Both the position numbers and the translations under genes were made by a program. A stretch of DNA of 28,652 nt from the NCBI GenBank assembly GCA_041686095.1, contig JAWLEN010000024.1:1-28652 (forward strand), in the 5' to 3' direction. The notes beneath the pieces were generated by a model. The model made no database searches. It saw only the letters and a list, made by a program, of their open reading frames with translations, and was not told where the DNA came from. Of the stretch, positions 7,328 through 16,791 are shown piece by piece; position 1 is the first letter of the stretch; every line of letters starts with the position of its first letter. The stretch comes from WJMT01 sp041686095 (lineage in GTDB: Bacteria; Acidobacteriota; Aminicenantia; Aminicenantales; Aminicenantaceae).

Positions 7328-9121
7328 CTAACTTAACATTTTGAGCTTTTTCCACATTTTCATAAGGAAAAAACCAGAAACCACGGCACTCATACTCAAG
7401 AGAGAAGCCAGGACATTTTTTCCGTAGATCCAGTAGCCCACTGCAAAAAGAGCGCTGTACACTCCAAAACACCCCAGCACCATGCAGAGAATGCCCTGGG
7501 GCACATCCCAGCTCTCCTCCTCGGACTCCACAGGTTCCTCATCTTTCCTGGCATTTTCCACCACTTTTCTCCAACCCGGACCTCCTGGTTTCACCATCCG
7601 GTAAAACGAGCGAAGGGTTTTTTTATCAGATGGGGAGGTCAGAAGAGTCACGCTGATCCAGCCCACAGTGGTGATTCCCACTCCTAATAATAACTGGAGA
7701 TGAGTAGATATGGAAGGCAGACCCGTATGAGGATGTATCATCGAAAGATAAACCGCCACCAAAAAAGAAACCCCCATAGCGGTTAATTCACTGTAAGGAT
7801 TGATCCGCCACCAAAACCATCGAAGGATGAATAAAAGTCCTGTTCCAGCGCCCACTTGGAGTAAAATCTGGAAGGCCTGCAATGCATTGCTCAAAAGAAG
7901 CGCCAGCATCCCGGTCAAAATCATCAAGCCAACCGTAGAAATTCGACCTGCGAACACCTGTTTTTTTTCATCCGCCTGAGGATTGATAAAGCGTTTATAA
8001 AAATCATTGACCACATAGGAAGATCCCCAGTTTAGGTGAGTGGAAATGGTGGACATAAAAGCCGCAATCAAGGAAGCCACCACCAGTCCTAAAAGCCCGG
8101 TGGGCAGAAAGGTCAGCATGGCTGGATAAGCCATATCATGCCGGATCACATTGGAAGCCACATTGGGAAAAGCAGCCCTCAGAGATTCTAGATCAGGAAA
8201 AACCACCAAAGAACATAAGGCCACCATGATCCAAGGCCAGGGCCTGAGAGCGTAATGGGTGACATTAAAAAGCAAAGTGGCGCCCACCGCATGACGTTCT
8301 GATTTAGCTGACAGCATGCGCTGGACAATATAGCCTCCTCCTCCTGGTTCAGCCCCGGGATACCATACGCTCCACCACTGAACAGCCAAAGGAAGAACAA
8401 ATAAAGGAATGAGAGCATCCCAATTGTTGAAATCAGGAAGCAGGCTCAATTTGGATACAATGTCCTGATTGGTGAGAAGATTGTGAAGACCTCCGACTTG
8501 AGGGAGTCTGACTGCCACGACGGCCGCTCCTACAGCACCGATCATGGCTATAGTAAACTGGAAAAAGTCGGTGATCAAAACTCCTCTCAAACCACCCAAC
8601 GCGCTGTACAGTACAGTCACCACTGAGGCGATGAGCAGGGTTTGGACAGGACTGAGTTTGAGCATCACTCCCCCGATTTTAATGATGGCTAAGGACACAG
8701 TGGCCATAATAAGCACGTTGAAAAAAACTCCTAAATAAAGAGCTCTAAATCCTCTGAGAAAAGCCGCTGCTTTGCCGCTGTAGCGAAGCTCATAAAATTC
8801 AAGATCGGTCAGGACTCTGGACCGCCTCCACAGTTTGGCGTACACAAAAACAGTCAGCATCCCGGTGAGGAGAAAAGCCCACCAGACCCAGTTGCCCGCC
8901 ACTCCGTTCTGCCGGACAATATCTGTGACCAAGTTGGGAGTGTCGCTGGAAAAAGTGGTGGCCACCATGGAAACTCCCAGAAGCCACCACGGCATATTTC
9001 TTCCTGAAAGAAAAAATTCAGTGGAGCTTTTTCCTGCTTTTTTGGAAACCGCCAGACCGATCAGAAGAGAGACAACAAAAAAGCCGATTATGAACGCCCA
9101 ATCAACAGCCTGCAGCGCCAA
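7328..9121 (-). CDS. Sodium:solute symporter family protein
   Basis: Inner-membrane transporter of 597 residues with about 13-14 hydrophobic segments, using the sodium gradient to import a small solute. Family signs: SGRNMPWWLLGVSMVATTFS (about 39-58) after the first helix, YSALGGLRGVLITDFFQF (172-189), and the helix with AAFMSTISTHLN (353-364), which corresponds to the Na2-site helix with its Ser/Thr pair. The substrate cannot be read from sequence; sugars, amino acids and carboxylates are all possible. Translation starts at TTG 9121, with AAGGAG six bases before it. A perfect TATAAT on the minus strand (9194-9199) gives a possible promoter. It is transcribed toward the S9 peptidase, and is not in an operon. 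Confidence 0.92.
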   Translation of the reverse strand: MALQAVDWAFIIGFFVVSLLIGLAVSKKAGKSSTEFFLSGRNMPWWLLGVSMVATTFSSDTPNLVTDIVRQNGVAGNWVWWAFLLTGMLTVFVYAKLWRRSRVLTDLEFYELRYSGKAAAFLRGFRALYLGVFFNVLIMATVSLAIIKIGGVMLKLSPVQTLLIASVVTVLYSALGGLRGVLITDFFQFTIAMIGAVGAAVVAVRLPQVGGLHNLLTNQDIVSKLSLLPDFNNWDALIPLFVLPLAVQWWSVWYPGAEPGGGGYIVQRMLSAKSERHAVGATLLFNVTHYALRPWPWIMVALCSLVVFPDLESLRAAFPNVASNVIRHDMAYPAMLTFLPTGLLGLVVASLIAAFMSTISTHLNWGSSYVVNDFYKRFINPQADEKKQVFAGRISTVGLMILTGMLALLLSNALQAFQILLQVGAGTGLLFILRWFWWRINPYSELTAMGVSFLVAVYLSMIHPHTGLPSISTHLQLLLGVGITTVGWISVTLLTSPSDKKTLRSFYRMVKPGGPGWRKVVENARKDEEPVESEEESWDVPQGILCMVLGCFGVYSALFAVGYWIYGKNVLASLLSMSAVVSGFFLMKMWKKLKMLS

Positions 9122-9193
9122 TAAAAACTCCTTTTCTATGACCTTATTTTACTGAATAAAAAAACATCATATCATTAATAAAGTCAAAAGTTT

Positions 9194-9222
9194 ATTATAA
9201 AATTCATCCCTTGGAAATTCAG
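9194..9222 (-). promoter_or_regulatory. Possible promoter of the symporter gene
   Basis: The minus strand has a perfect TATAAT at 9199-9194 with a weak -35 (CTGAAT, three of six positions) 17 bp upstream. It lies about 75 bases before the TTG start at 9121. Confidence 0.3.
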
Positions 9223-9239
9223 AGGAAAAGATTGCGGCA

Positions 9240-9381
9240 GGGGAGAAGGGCATGGGATGAGGAATCCCCTGTGAGGGCGGAGCGGGCACGGTTCCTCTTT
9301 AGAGGAGAGCGAAGCCCGAACCGGGAGAGAGATTCCTCGCCGGGGAATCGAACGGGTGACGAATCCCATGCCCTTCTCCCC
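9240..9381 (-). repeat. 140-bp intergenic palindromic repeat, copy 3
   Basis: The outer arms (9240-9257 and 9364-9381) are a perfect 18-bp inverted repeat. It begins 35 bp after the stop codon of the GWxTD-TPR gene and reads in the same direction as that gene. The GATTCC/GGAATC internal loop differs from the other copies at two bases. Confidence 0.88.
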
Positions 9382-9416
9382 TAATAATTTTAGGGAGCAC
9401 AAGTCACATCTGAATT

Positions 9417-11498
9417 TTATTCGTTCTTGTTCTCTATCTCATCAATCAGATTCTTGACCCTCTCCTGCTTAGAATTCAGTTTGAGCGAGGCTTTGAGCAC
9501 ATCCAAAGCTTTTTTGTTTTGGTTGGTTTTATAGTAACAAAAGCCTAATGAATTGAGCAGACTGGTGTCACTGTCATATATTTTATTGCCTTCCAGCAGA
9601 CTCTCTATGGCCTCTCTATAATTCTCCAAACCCATGAGAGCTTTTCCCCTGAGCAAATAATACTGAAACCTAAAATTTTCAACCTCTTTGAATTTCTCGA
9701 CCATTTCCAAAGCACGACTGTACTGCTCCACCTCCACTAAAAAACTGGCGTATTCGAGAAGACCATTCTTAAAATCCGGATTCATTTCATAGGCTTTGGA
9801 GTAATAAGACTCTGCTTTCTCAGTATTCCCCAGTTTTCTGTTTTGGGAAGCCAGCATATAAAAATACAAGAAACTATTGGAAAGAGGAAATCCCTTTGAC
9901 AGTGAAATAGGATGGCCCATGGAAGAATTAGGTGAAACCACAAACTCTATGGACTTGCTGTCTATGACATTCCCACCACTGTCCAAAAGATTTATTTCTG
10001 TTTCATAATAGTCAGGTGTCAGTTCTTCAGCAGACACAAAATGAGTGATTCCTATACTTTCTCTGAACGGATAACCTTTGAGTATTATAGAGTAGGATTT
10101 TTTGACAGGATTGTTCTGTTTCAATCCATTAACCAGCATCTCTACTTTTCCATTTTCCCAAAGAGCTCTCCCTATATTGGAAACAACGAAAAGGAATGCC
10201 ACATCATCTGAAGAAGAATAGCTCCTTGATGGGTCCAGCACCAGCTTTTCATTTAAAACTTTATAGGGGAGATGGATATCTCTCTCATATTCCTGAAACT
10301 CATACCCCACAAACGGCCCTATGATCTGAGGAGAGCCGGAATCTTCTTGGGCATTTATATTCTTTTCCAATAGAGTAAATTCTTTTCCCACAGAATTTTT
10401 AAGAAGGGCTGTGAGCTCATAGGTCCCTTCGGTAATAGGGAATGTATCTTCAATGGAGATTCCATTGCTTTTCACTTTTTCTATATCTTCAGGAGGGAAA
10501 TAATAAGGATAATTTTTGGTGTACTGGAAAATAACCTCCTCCCCTTTTCTTAAACTCACATTCAACTCAAAATTACAAAAATACTGGTCATTGGGTTCAT
10601 AATAATCAACAGAAAGACTCTGCGGCACTATGGAAAAATGAACAAAATTCAATCCCATCCGAGGATCCCGGATCAACGAAACATCTGTGACACTCTCAAT
10701 ATAATTAGTCATGTACTCCGTGCTCACCAAGCCTTTATAATCTAAAAAATTGGTTGCGTATGTGGGATTGACCTTTTTTTTGGGGGATTCAAAAATTTCA
10801 GACATAATGATATTGTTCTCAGGGCTGGGCTGAAAATTATAGGGAATATCACCGGGAACGATAGAGAGGACCACTAAGGATAAAGTCGGAGCCAGCTCTC
10901 TTATTTTCTCATAGGCTGCCTTATAATCAGTAAAATCCATTTCCCTTCCGCCGACCAGAAGATTGGTGGGTCCGTCAGCCACCGGGTCATAGAGCCTGTA
11001 TTCTCCAAATCCGCCCCTTTTATAAAAAACCACGGCAAAATGGGGAGGAAGCCCAGTGCCTTCTCCTCCGTAGTAATACCAGACTTCAACCGGATAAAGT
11101 TCTATGCTTCCCTCAAAATATTCTTTGCTGGCGGGTTCCCCCAGAATAATATAGATCAATCCCTTGTCTGTTCTCCATCCATCCCTGGAAGTATCGCGGC
11201 CCAGAAACTCATTGGCATACTGAAAACGCCTTATATGCTCTTCTTTGTATTCATTTTTCTTTGTCCCGGGAGTGGGATCCCGCTGTTTCCAGAAAGACTC
11301 AATAAAAATATCTCTTTCCCTATCATTGGTGAGCTGCATAAAGACTTCTCTTTCTTCATCCAGCATAATGTACTGGGTCAAATCTAAAAATTCTCTGTAT
11401 TTTGCTGGCAGATCCTCTCTCTTTAGTTGACCCGCTGAAGTGATTAAAGGATAGAAAAAAAGAAGACCGAGTAGAAACGCCAATATTTTTTTCTTCAT
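9417..11498 (-). CDS. GWxTD domain protein with C-terminal TPR repeats
   Basis: Exported protein of 693 residues. A signal peptide covers about 1-22. The GWxTD domain follows, with FWKQRDPTP at 69-77, the name motif GWRTD at 107-111 and the following KGLIYIILGEP strand. A long beta-rich middle part of unknown type (about 140-540) leads to about four tetratricopeptide units at roughly 543-690 (for example AESYYSKAYEMNPDF, AIESLLEGNKIYDSD, ALDVLKASLKLNSKQ). The role of the GWxTD domain is not known; TPRs suggest a scaffold for protein contacts in the periplasm. AAGGTG lies about 7 bases before the ATG. It is the last gene of the apparent operon 13389-9417 and follows a shorter GWxTD paralogue after 66 bp. 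Confidence 0.88.
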   Translation of the reverse strand: MKKKILAFLLGLLFFYPLITSAGQLKREDLPAKYREFLDLTQYIMLDEEREVFMQLTNDRERDIFIESFWKQRDPTPGTKKNEYKEEHIRRFQYANEFLGRDTSRDGWRTDKGLIYIILGEPASKEYFEGSIELYPVEVWYYYGGEGTGLPPHFAVVFYKRGGFGEYRLYDPVADGPTNLLVGGREMDFTDYKAAYEKIRELAPTLSLVVLSIVPGDIPYNFQPSPENNIIMSEIFESPKKKVNPTYATNFLDYKGLVSTEYMTNYIESVTDVSLIRDPRMGLNFVHFSIVPQSLSVDYYEPNDQYFCNFELNVSLRKGEEVIFQYTKNYPYYFPPEDIEKVKSNGISIEDTFPITEGTYELTALLKNSVGKEFTLLEKNINAQEDSGSPQIIGPFVGYEFQEYERDIHLPYKVLNEKLVLDPSRSYSSSDDVAFLFVVSNIGRALWENGKVEMLVNGLKQNNPVKKSYSIILKGYPFRESIGITHFVSAEELTPDYYETEINLLDSGGNVIDSKSIEFVVSPNSSMGHPISLSKGFPLSNSFLYFYMLASQNRKLGNTEKAESYYSKAYEMNPDFKNGLLEYASFLVEVEQYSRALEMVEKFKEVENFRFQYYLLRGKALMGLENYREAIESLLEGNKIYDSDTSLLNSLGFCYYKTNQNKKALDVLKASLKLNSKQERVKNLIDEIENKNE

Positions 11499-11564
11499 TT
11501 CAACACCTTTTTTAAAAGGCCTTAGTTTAAGGCCCTTTCACATAAGAGTTAGATTTCCGTTTTT

Positions 11565-12461
11565 CTATATCTTAATATTAAATATTTTTCTGGTTCTTCC
11601 GATATCCGGTTTTCCTATGATGAGCACGTCAAAAAAATACTTTCCTGGTTTTAAATCAAAAGAAAAAGTGAAATGGATTTCTTCCATATCAAGCAGTTCT
11701 TTTTCTGTAGATTCCACCTGTCTTTCTTCAGTAAAAGTTTTTTTCTCAGCACCCTTTTCGTCTGCATAAACAAAAAACTGAAATTCAAATTCAGCTTTTA
11801 ACCGTCCTTCCTGTTCCACAAAAGCAAGGCCTTTGACAGGAATGGATATGTCCAATTCATTCTTATTGCGGTCATAGTCGAGCTTGAAATCTATGTATTG
11901 GGTTCCAATATCATTGCTGTAAGCGATTCCAAATTTGGCTCTTTCCATGGCATCAAATAGATTTCCGTATATCCCGGAATAAGGATTGAGCCGGTAAGAG
12001 TTATCCCCTCTTTTATCTATAAACTCCACGGCAAAATTGAATCTGTAGTAAACCCAGAGAAGATAACCTTTGATCTCCGGATGGTTCATCATGGGTTCCT
12101 GTTCGATCCTGTCTGGAAATCCAAAATGAATATAGATCCTTCCCCTGTCTGTCTTCCACCCGGGTATCCCTTCTTTAAACCGATCATTGGCGTATTCCAC
12201 CCTCTCGTAAAACTCTTCTTTAAACTCGTTCCGCTCTGTATCTGGAGTGGGGTCCCTTTTCTCCCAAAAATCCTCTATAAATTCCTGTCTGGATTCTTTA
12301 TCAGGAAGATGATTGAATATCTTTTTCTCTTCTCCACTCATGATTAAACGCGCTTCTTCATAGAAATCCTCACTTTCAGGATCCAGGTTGATTCGGCTGG
12401 TTATGGTGCAGCTGACCACCCCGATCAGGAGAAAAATCCCTGATATTTTTAAATAATTCAT
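11565..12461 (-). CDS. GWxTD domain lipoprotein
   Basis: Probable lipoprotein of 298 residues: hydrophobic start ending in VVSC with the lipid-acceptor Cys at position 18. The GWxTD domain matches its downstream paralogue closely: FWEKRDPTP at 65-73, NEFKEEFYERVEYAN at about 78-92, GWKTD at 101-105, then RGRIYIHFGFPD. The C-terminal part (about 180-298) is beta-rich, with no TPRs. The Shine-Dalgarno is weak (GGGAAAG). It starts only 13 bp after the stop of the TPR gene, which supports co-transcription. The pair may be two parts of one envelope complex, one lipid-anchored and one carrying the TPR scaffold; that is inference. Confidence 0.87.
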   Translation of the reverse strand: MNYLKISGIFLLIGVVSCTITSRINLDPESEDFYEEARLIMSGEEKKIFNHLPDKESRQEFIEDFWEKRDPTPDTERNEFKEEFYERVEYANDRFKEGIPGWKTDRGRIYIHFGFPDRIEQEPMMNHPEIKGYLLWVYYRFNFAVEFIDKRGDNSYRLNPYSGIYGNLFDAMERAKFGIAYSNDIGTQYIDFKLDYDRNKNELDISIPVKGLAFVEQEGRLKAEFEFQFFVYADEKGAEKKTFTEERQVESTEKELLDMEEIHFTFSFDLKPGKYFFDVLIIGKPDIGRTRKIFNIKI

Positions 12462-12474
12462 ATCTTTCCCATTA

Positions 12475-13389
12475 TTATCTTCTCAGGTAATTCAGAAAAC
12501 CTTTCACCTGTTCTGCTCTTTCTGAATCAGGATCTAACTCCAAGTATTCCTCAAACTGAACTATGGCTTCTTCATTTTTTCCCAACGTCAAATAGGTCAG
12601 CCCTAATTGATAAAGACCATCCAGAAAATCTTCTTTTATTTCAACCGACCGCTGATAATACTTCAAAGCTTCTTCATAGTTAGCCAGATTGTAAAGCCGA
12701 GTTCCTATATTGTAGAGCACAACAGGATCGTCTATATCTTCAAATTTTATTTTTCGATACCATTCCAGCGCCTTATCATCTTCCCCTTTATTTTCGTATG
12801 CTTTTCCAATAAGAAGCATGGCATCAGTATTTTCAGGTTCTTCACATAAGACTTTTTTGTAATACTTTATGGATTTGTCGTATTGTTCCATTTGAAAATA
12901 GCAGTTTCCTATATTCAGATTGACAACATACACCTCAGGATTCTCTTCCAGCAGTTTTTGATAAGCTTGTACGGCCTGCTGATAATTTCCCTCATCAAAA
13001 AGTTTATTGCCGGCTGCAAGCTTTTCCTTCAGCTCGTCGGTGATCATGATGCCTTCCGCTTTTTCTAGAGTGATTTCAATGTCAGGATTTTTACCAAAAG
13101 ACTCCACTTCCATGGTTATTCCTTTGGGCATGTATCCGACTTTTTGGAAATCTACAGTCCAACTGCCACCTCTGATCCCCATGGCTACCCATTTTCCATT
13201 TTCATCTGTTTTTAATTCAAATCCTTCTTCAGCACGCAGAGAATACAATTTAACAGTCACTCCTTCTATAGGATTTCCTTCTTGGTCGTAAACATATCCC
13301 ACGACTCTGGCTCTTCCTCTGTACGCCTGGGGGAAAACAAAAACAACTAATAAAAATATTGAAATGATACCAAAAACTGCTTTTTTCAT
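12475..13389 (-). CDS. Exported TPR protein with carboxypeptidase-regulatory-like domain
   Basis: Protein of 304 residues. A signal peptide covers about 1-20 (KKAVFGIISIFLLVVFVFPQ). A carboxypeptidase-regulatory-like beta-sandwich covers about 25-115 (VVGYVYDQEGNPIEGVTVKL), and about five TPR units fill 125-300, each with the usual pattern (GNYQQAVQAYQKLLEENPE, YDKSIKYYKKVLCEEPE, YEEALKYYQRSVEIKED). It probably acts as a periplasmic scaffold. An ATG at 13419 also opens this frame, but GGAGGT (minus strand of 13395-13400) lies five bases before the ATG at 13389, and the signal peptide begins there, so 13389 is the start. First gene of the operon with the two GWxTD proteins, just after the terminator of the TonB receptor gene. 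Confidence 0.88.
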   Translation of the reverse strand: MKKAVFGIISIFLLVVFVFPQAYRGRARVVGYVYDQEGNPIEGVTVKLYSLRAEEGFELKTDENGKWVAMGIRGGSWTVDFQKVGYMPKGITMEVESFGKNPDIEITLEKAEGIMITDELKEKLAAGNKLFDEGNYQQAVQAYQKLLEENPEVYVVNLNIGNCYFQMEQYDKSIKYYKKVLCEEPENTDAMLLIGKAYENKGEDDKALEWYRKIKFEDIDDPVVLYNIGTRLYNLANYEEALKYYQRSVEIKEDFLDGLYQLGLTYLTLGKNEEAIVQFEEYLELDPDSERAEQVKGFLNYLRR

Positions 13390-13461
13390 CCCTGACCTCC
13401 AATTCTTTTCATTTGTCATTGACTTTATGTTTCACTCAGAGAATCCATTCTACCATTAAAA

Positions 13462-13506
13462 AGTATAAAAAAAAAGCCCCTCTCGTCGAAACAAGAGGGG
13501 CTTTTT
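13462..13506 (-). terminator. Rho-independent terminator of the TonB receptor gene
   Basis: Arms AAAAAGCCCCTCT (13471-13483) and AGAGGGGCTTTTT (13494-13506) form a perfect 13-bp stem with a 10-base loop. On the minus strand nine Ts follow the GC-rich stem. It lies about 20 bp after the receptor's stop codon. It separates the receptor from the TPR-GWxTD operon, though read-through cannot be ruled out. Confidence 0.92.
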
Positions 13507-13526
13507 GACTTCTTAACTAGAGTCTA

Positions 13527-16500
13527 TTAGAACTCGAACCGAACTCCGAATCTCAGCAGTCTTGGATTCAGGATTTCATTCAGTGATCCTGCTGTCGCAC
13601 TAGGAGCAAAAGCGGTGCTTCCGTCATCATAAATGTAAATAGTTCCCCAGTCATACTGGTATCTTCTGTTCTCGATGGTGCTGTTCAAGGCATTAAAAAG
13701 GTCTGCCATCAAATAGATTTTTCCCACATCTCCCACATTGAGCATTTTTTCAAGACGGAGGTCCATTTTGTAGAAAGTGGGGAGAGACTCATCACCAAAC
13801 GGCTCCAGATACAAGGTTTCACTTCGGGCTCTTGGATTTGGAATTCTGTAGTCAACAACATCGACTGTTTCTCTGAGCAGCCATCCGTTTCTAGCCTGGA
13901 AGTTCATAGACACATTGACACCATAGGGAAGCTGATACAGTCCTGAGACTTTGAGCATCCATGGGGAGTAAGTATACTGATTGATTTTTCCGCTGGCTCC
14001 ACCCTGATAAGGCGAATACACCCTTTCGTCCAGAGCCCACAGGTTTGAGGCACTCCAATACCCCTTGTCTCCATAATGGACTTTCTGATTCTGGAAAGTA
14101 AAGCTTCCGTTCAGCATCCATCTGTTGGAAAGCCTCTTGTTGAAAATGATGTCAAATCCCCAGTAATCATTATAAAAATCAGGTCGGATCGAACGTCGAT
14201 AATAAGGTGAGTAATAAGAGGGGTCATAACCCTGGTAATCATTCGTCATGTAGTAGTAAGGATGGTCATCAGCACCGCCCATATCGCCATCCCAAGGAGT
14301 GTCATATCCGCTCACATCCACACTGGACGGAGGGCTGGGCGCCTGCACATACCAGTCTTGAGTCTGGAACTGGACAGCATTTCCACTCGCATCCACAAAA
14401 TGTTTGACATTCCAATTGTCTTTGTCATATCTTCGGTAAGTCGCGTTAACAGAGACTCCAAAGTCAGGAAGGACTTCTCTTTGAAGAGTAAAAATGACTT
14501 CTGTGGTCCTGGGAGATTGAGCATCAGGTTCAAATGAAGAGTAGGGATCTGTTAAAGACACTGGATTACTGATGTCATAACCTCCATAATATGAACCGTA
14601 GGCATCAGCTGTGTCTCCGGAAAAACTTCCGCCTGGAAAAACTTGATAAGGTGTGTAGTTTCCATCTCCCACTGTTGCCCAGTAGAGCTCATTCATCTGA
14701 ACCACATTATCGCCGTTATCATTCCACCAGAAATCAACCCATCCGCTGGTTCCGCCGGGCATCCAGTAACCAGCCATCATTCCCATGAAGTCTCCATACT
14801 GAGCCATTGAAAGCTTGGCAATGGTTTTCCCATCACCGGTCACATCATAGGTGACTCCGATTCTGGGGGAGAATGTCTTCCACCAGTAAGGATCGCCCTT
14901 GTAATCTGTGGCTCCAATTTCATCAATTTCAACTCCCGGAAGAAGCTGGTCCAATGCGGCTTTTACATCCGGAGATGCAATTTCATCCCATGCCGGATTG
15001 TCATCTACAGCCGCTATCGTACTGGGGGCCACATAGGGCTGCTGCTGGTCATATCTCAATCCCAGAAGCAGGGTGAATTTTCCAAAACTAACCGTATCTC
15101 TTAAATAAAAGGCATAGGCATCCACACCATAGTCTCTGTAGTAACCTCTCCAGTACATGAAACGCCTCACGTTATCTGGGTTTTCAGCTACGGTGGGAAC
15201 TCCGTCGCCGTTCCAGTCAGCGGTGGGAGAATTGTAGTTCCAATATATCCCCATGTTGCCTGTATAAACCGATTCTGTATAAGCGCGTCTTGCAGAATAC
15301 TCAGCTCCAAACAAAATCTCATGACTGGCGCCTAAAAAGCTGTCGTTGAAATAGGTGCCTCTTGCCGCATACTGGTTCACAGGTCTTTCCACATAGTAAC
15401 GCCATTCCCCCACATCTCCATCCGGTGCCATGCAGGTATAATTCGTGCGATCATACCACCAGGGATTTTCAAAATCCAGGTCGTCCATAGGTGTCAAGTT
15501 GAATCCCGCATCAGAGTAAGTGTACATGACTGAGACAAAGAAATTGTTTCCAAACATGTGCTCATCCTGGAGTTTGAAGATGGGGCTTCCAAAATAATAT
15601 CGTCCGCCCTGATAATATCCTCCGGGCAAATAAGCACTGGAAGATCGACCCCATTTGTTTTTACCGCCCACATGCATGAAGGCTTCAAACCGGTTTTCCG
15701 GGATGATCTGAGCATTCAGCTTGAAGGCATAGTTCTGGAGCATGGTGTCATCGGGTCTACCGTAGACTGTGGTGGTCTTGATGTTCTGCACACCATATGA
15801 ACCCCAAGCCCAGATGTGGTCTTTCCAAATCGGCACACCCAGGTTGAAGCCATAGTCCTTGATGGCGTTGACTCTGTTGATTCCAATGAATCCCGGCTCT
15901 TCCTCTCGGATTTCCTGCACATAATCTTCGTTAGCTGCCTGGAACTTCTCATCAGTCATGTAGAATCGTCCGCCCAGACTCACTTTGTTTCCGCCTCGCC
16001 GGGTGACCAGGTTGATGGAAACTCCGCCTGTCTGTGTGGTCACGTCAGCACCACCCACTGTGACTGACATCTCTTCAAAAGCATCAAAGTCATAATAACT
16101 GGGCGATGCTCCAATGGCAGCAGGGTCTGTGATGACCATACCGTCCATGGCCCAAACACTTTGAGCATCACTGGTGGCACCACGGGAGGCCATTTCAGAC
16201 TGCTGTCCGGATTCAGCTCCACCCACATTTTCACGGTCCATCAAAATAGACGGGGCCATCTGAAGAATGACCCAGGGGTCTCTGGCTGTGGGAAGAGACT
16301 GAAGGATTTCATGGGTTACGTTCTGTCCCACTTCTGTCTTCTTGGTATCCACAACAGGTGTCACTGCTGTGACAGTGACTTCCTCTTCCAAAGCTCCCAT
16401 TTCCATTTCCATGTTGATCTCAACATTTGAACCCACCACAACAATGACGTTCTGCTTGATAGCGGTTTTAAAACCTTCCAGTTCAGCTTTGATGGTGTAG

Positions 16501-16721
16501 TCACTGGCTGGAGCCAGAGAGACGAACCTGAATCGACCCTGGTTGGAAGTGATGCTGGTCATAGTAGCGGTTCTTGCACCGGTCAAAGTGACGGTCACAC
16601 CCGGAAGTGGATTGCCTTCTGAGTCTGTGACTGTACCGTAAATATCTCCTGTTCGTTGCTGCGCCATGATTAAAGGCGAGACAAGTAACAGCACACATAA
16701 AACACTAAATAGTTTACGCAA
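13527..16721 (-). CDS. TonB-dependent outer-membrane receptor, Oar-type
   Basis: Outer-membrane beta-barrel of 1064 residues for TonB-driven uptake of a large or scarce substrate. A signal peptide covers 1-20 (ending LIMAQ); a carboxypeptidase-regulatory-like domain about 25-110 (GDIYGTVTDSEGNPLPGVTV); a plug about 112-245 with EEEVTVTAVTPVVDTKKTEV and an AMDGMVITDP segment; then a barrel rich in Tyr/Trp and ending in RLLRFGVRFEF, with the terminal Phe typical of barrel proteins. The substrate is unknown. No SusD-like partner is adjacent. Translation starts at TTG 16721, with GGAGG and a 6-base spacer. A sigma-54 promoter lies about 165 bp upstream, and a 24-codon leader frame overlaps the start. 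The gene ends at a strong terminator. Confidence 0.92.
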   Translation of the reverse strand: MRKLFSVLCVLLLVSPLIMAQQRTGDIYGTVTDSEGNPLPGVTVTLTGARTATMTSITSNQGRFRFVSLAPASDYTIKAELEGFKTAIKQNVIVVVGSNVEINMEMEMGALEEEVTVTAVTPVVDTKKTEVGQNVTHEILQSLPTARDPWVILQMAPSILMDRENVGGAESGQQSEMASRGATSDAQSVWAMDGMVITDPAAIGASPSYYDFDAFEEMSVTVGGADVTTQTGGVSINLVTRRGGNKVSLGGRFYMTDEKFQAANEDYVQEIREEEPGFIGINRVNAIKDYGFNLGVPIWKDHIWAWGSYGVQNIKTTTVYGRPDDTMLQNYAFKLNAQIIPENRFEAFMHVGGKNKWGRSSSAYLPGGYYQGGRYYFGSPIFKLQDEHMFGNNFFVSVMYTYSDAGFNLTPMDDLDFENPWWYDRTNYTCMAPDGDVGEWRYYVERPVNQYAARGTYFNDSFLGASHEILFGAEYSARRAYTESVYTGNMGIYWNYNSPTADWNGDGVPTVAENPDNVRRFMYWRGYYRDYGVDAYAFYLRDTVSFGKFTLLLGLRYDQQQPYVAPSTIAAVDDNPAWDEIASPDVKAALDQLLPGVEIDEIGATDYKGDPYWWKTFSPRIGVTYDVTGDGKTIAKLSMAQYGDFMGMMAGYWMPGGTSGWVDFWWNDNGDNVVQMNELYWATVGDGNYTPYQVFPGGSFSGDTADAYGSYYGGYDISNPVSLTDPYSSFEPDAQSPRTTEVIFTLQREVLPDFGVSVNATYRRYDKDNWNVKHFVDASGNAVQFQTQDWYVQAPSPPSSVDVSGYDTPWDGDMGGADDHPYYYMTNDYQGYDPSYYSPYYRRSIRPDFYNDYWGFDIIFNKRLSNRWMLNGSFTFQNQKVHYGDKGYWSASNLWALDERVYSPYQGGASGKINQYTYSPWMLKVSGLYQLPYGVNVSMNFQARNGWLLRETVDVVDYRIPNPRARSETLYLEPFGDESLPTFYKMDLRLEKMLNVGDVGKIYLMADLFNALNSTIENRRYQYDWGTIYIYDDGSTAFAPSATAGSLNEILNPRLLRFGVRFEF

Positions 16722-16788
16722 TTCTTTCCTCCTCTTTACCCAAATTAAATTGGGAAAAAGTTACCCATAATTCAGGAGTGAAATTCAC
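16714..16788 (-). other. Possible 24-codon leader ORF overlapping the receptor start
   Basis: A GTG at 16788 preceded by AAAAAAGGTGGA opens a frame of 24 codons whose TAA stop (16716-16714) overlaps the first eight bases of the receptor gene, an arrangement that permits translational coupling. Its GTG sits inside the GGAGTGAA-A-TTCACTCC hairpin. It may be chance; the frame shows no recognisable peptide. Confidence 0.25.
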
Positions 16789-16791
16789 TCC
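16775..16791. repeat. Inverted repeat in the TonB receptor leader
   Basis: Arms GGAGTGAA and TTCACTCC pair perfectly around a single base in the 5' untranslated region of the receptor gene. It could be an RNA hairpin or a protein-binding site. The AT-rich region up to 17099 contains no gene. Confidence 0.5.

Noticed and set aside
9339..9362. tRNA-like T-loop: GTTCGATTCC in copies 2 and 3 of the repeat
   Set aside because: Copies 1 and 4 have GCTCGATTCC, no anticodon arm or acceptor end can be drawn, and the closing stem is far too long.
9240..9381. CRISPR array or transposon end
   Set aside because: The repeats are widely spaced single copies without spacers, and no cas or transposase gene is present.
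13405..13419. Exact 15-base match between the start regions of two frames (13405-13419 and 25858-25872)
   Set aside because: At 13419 the frame has a better start downstream. The match is short, AT-rich and shows no shared flanks, so coincidence is the simplest reading.
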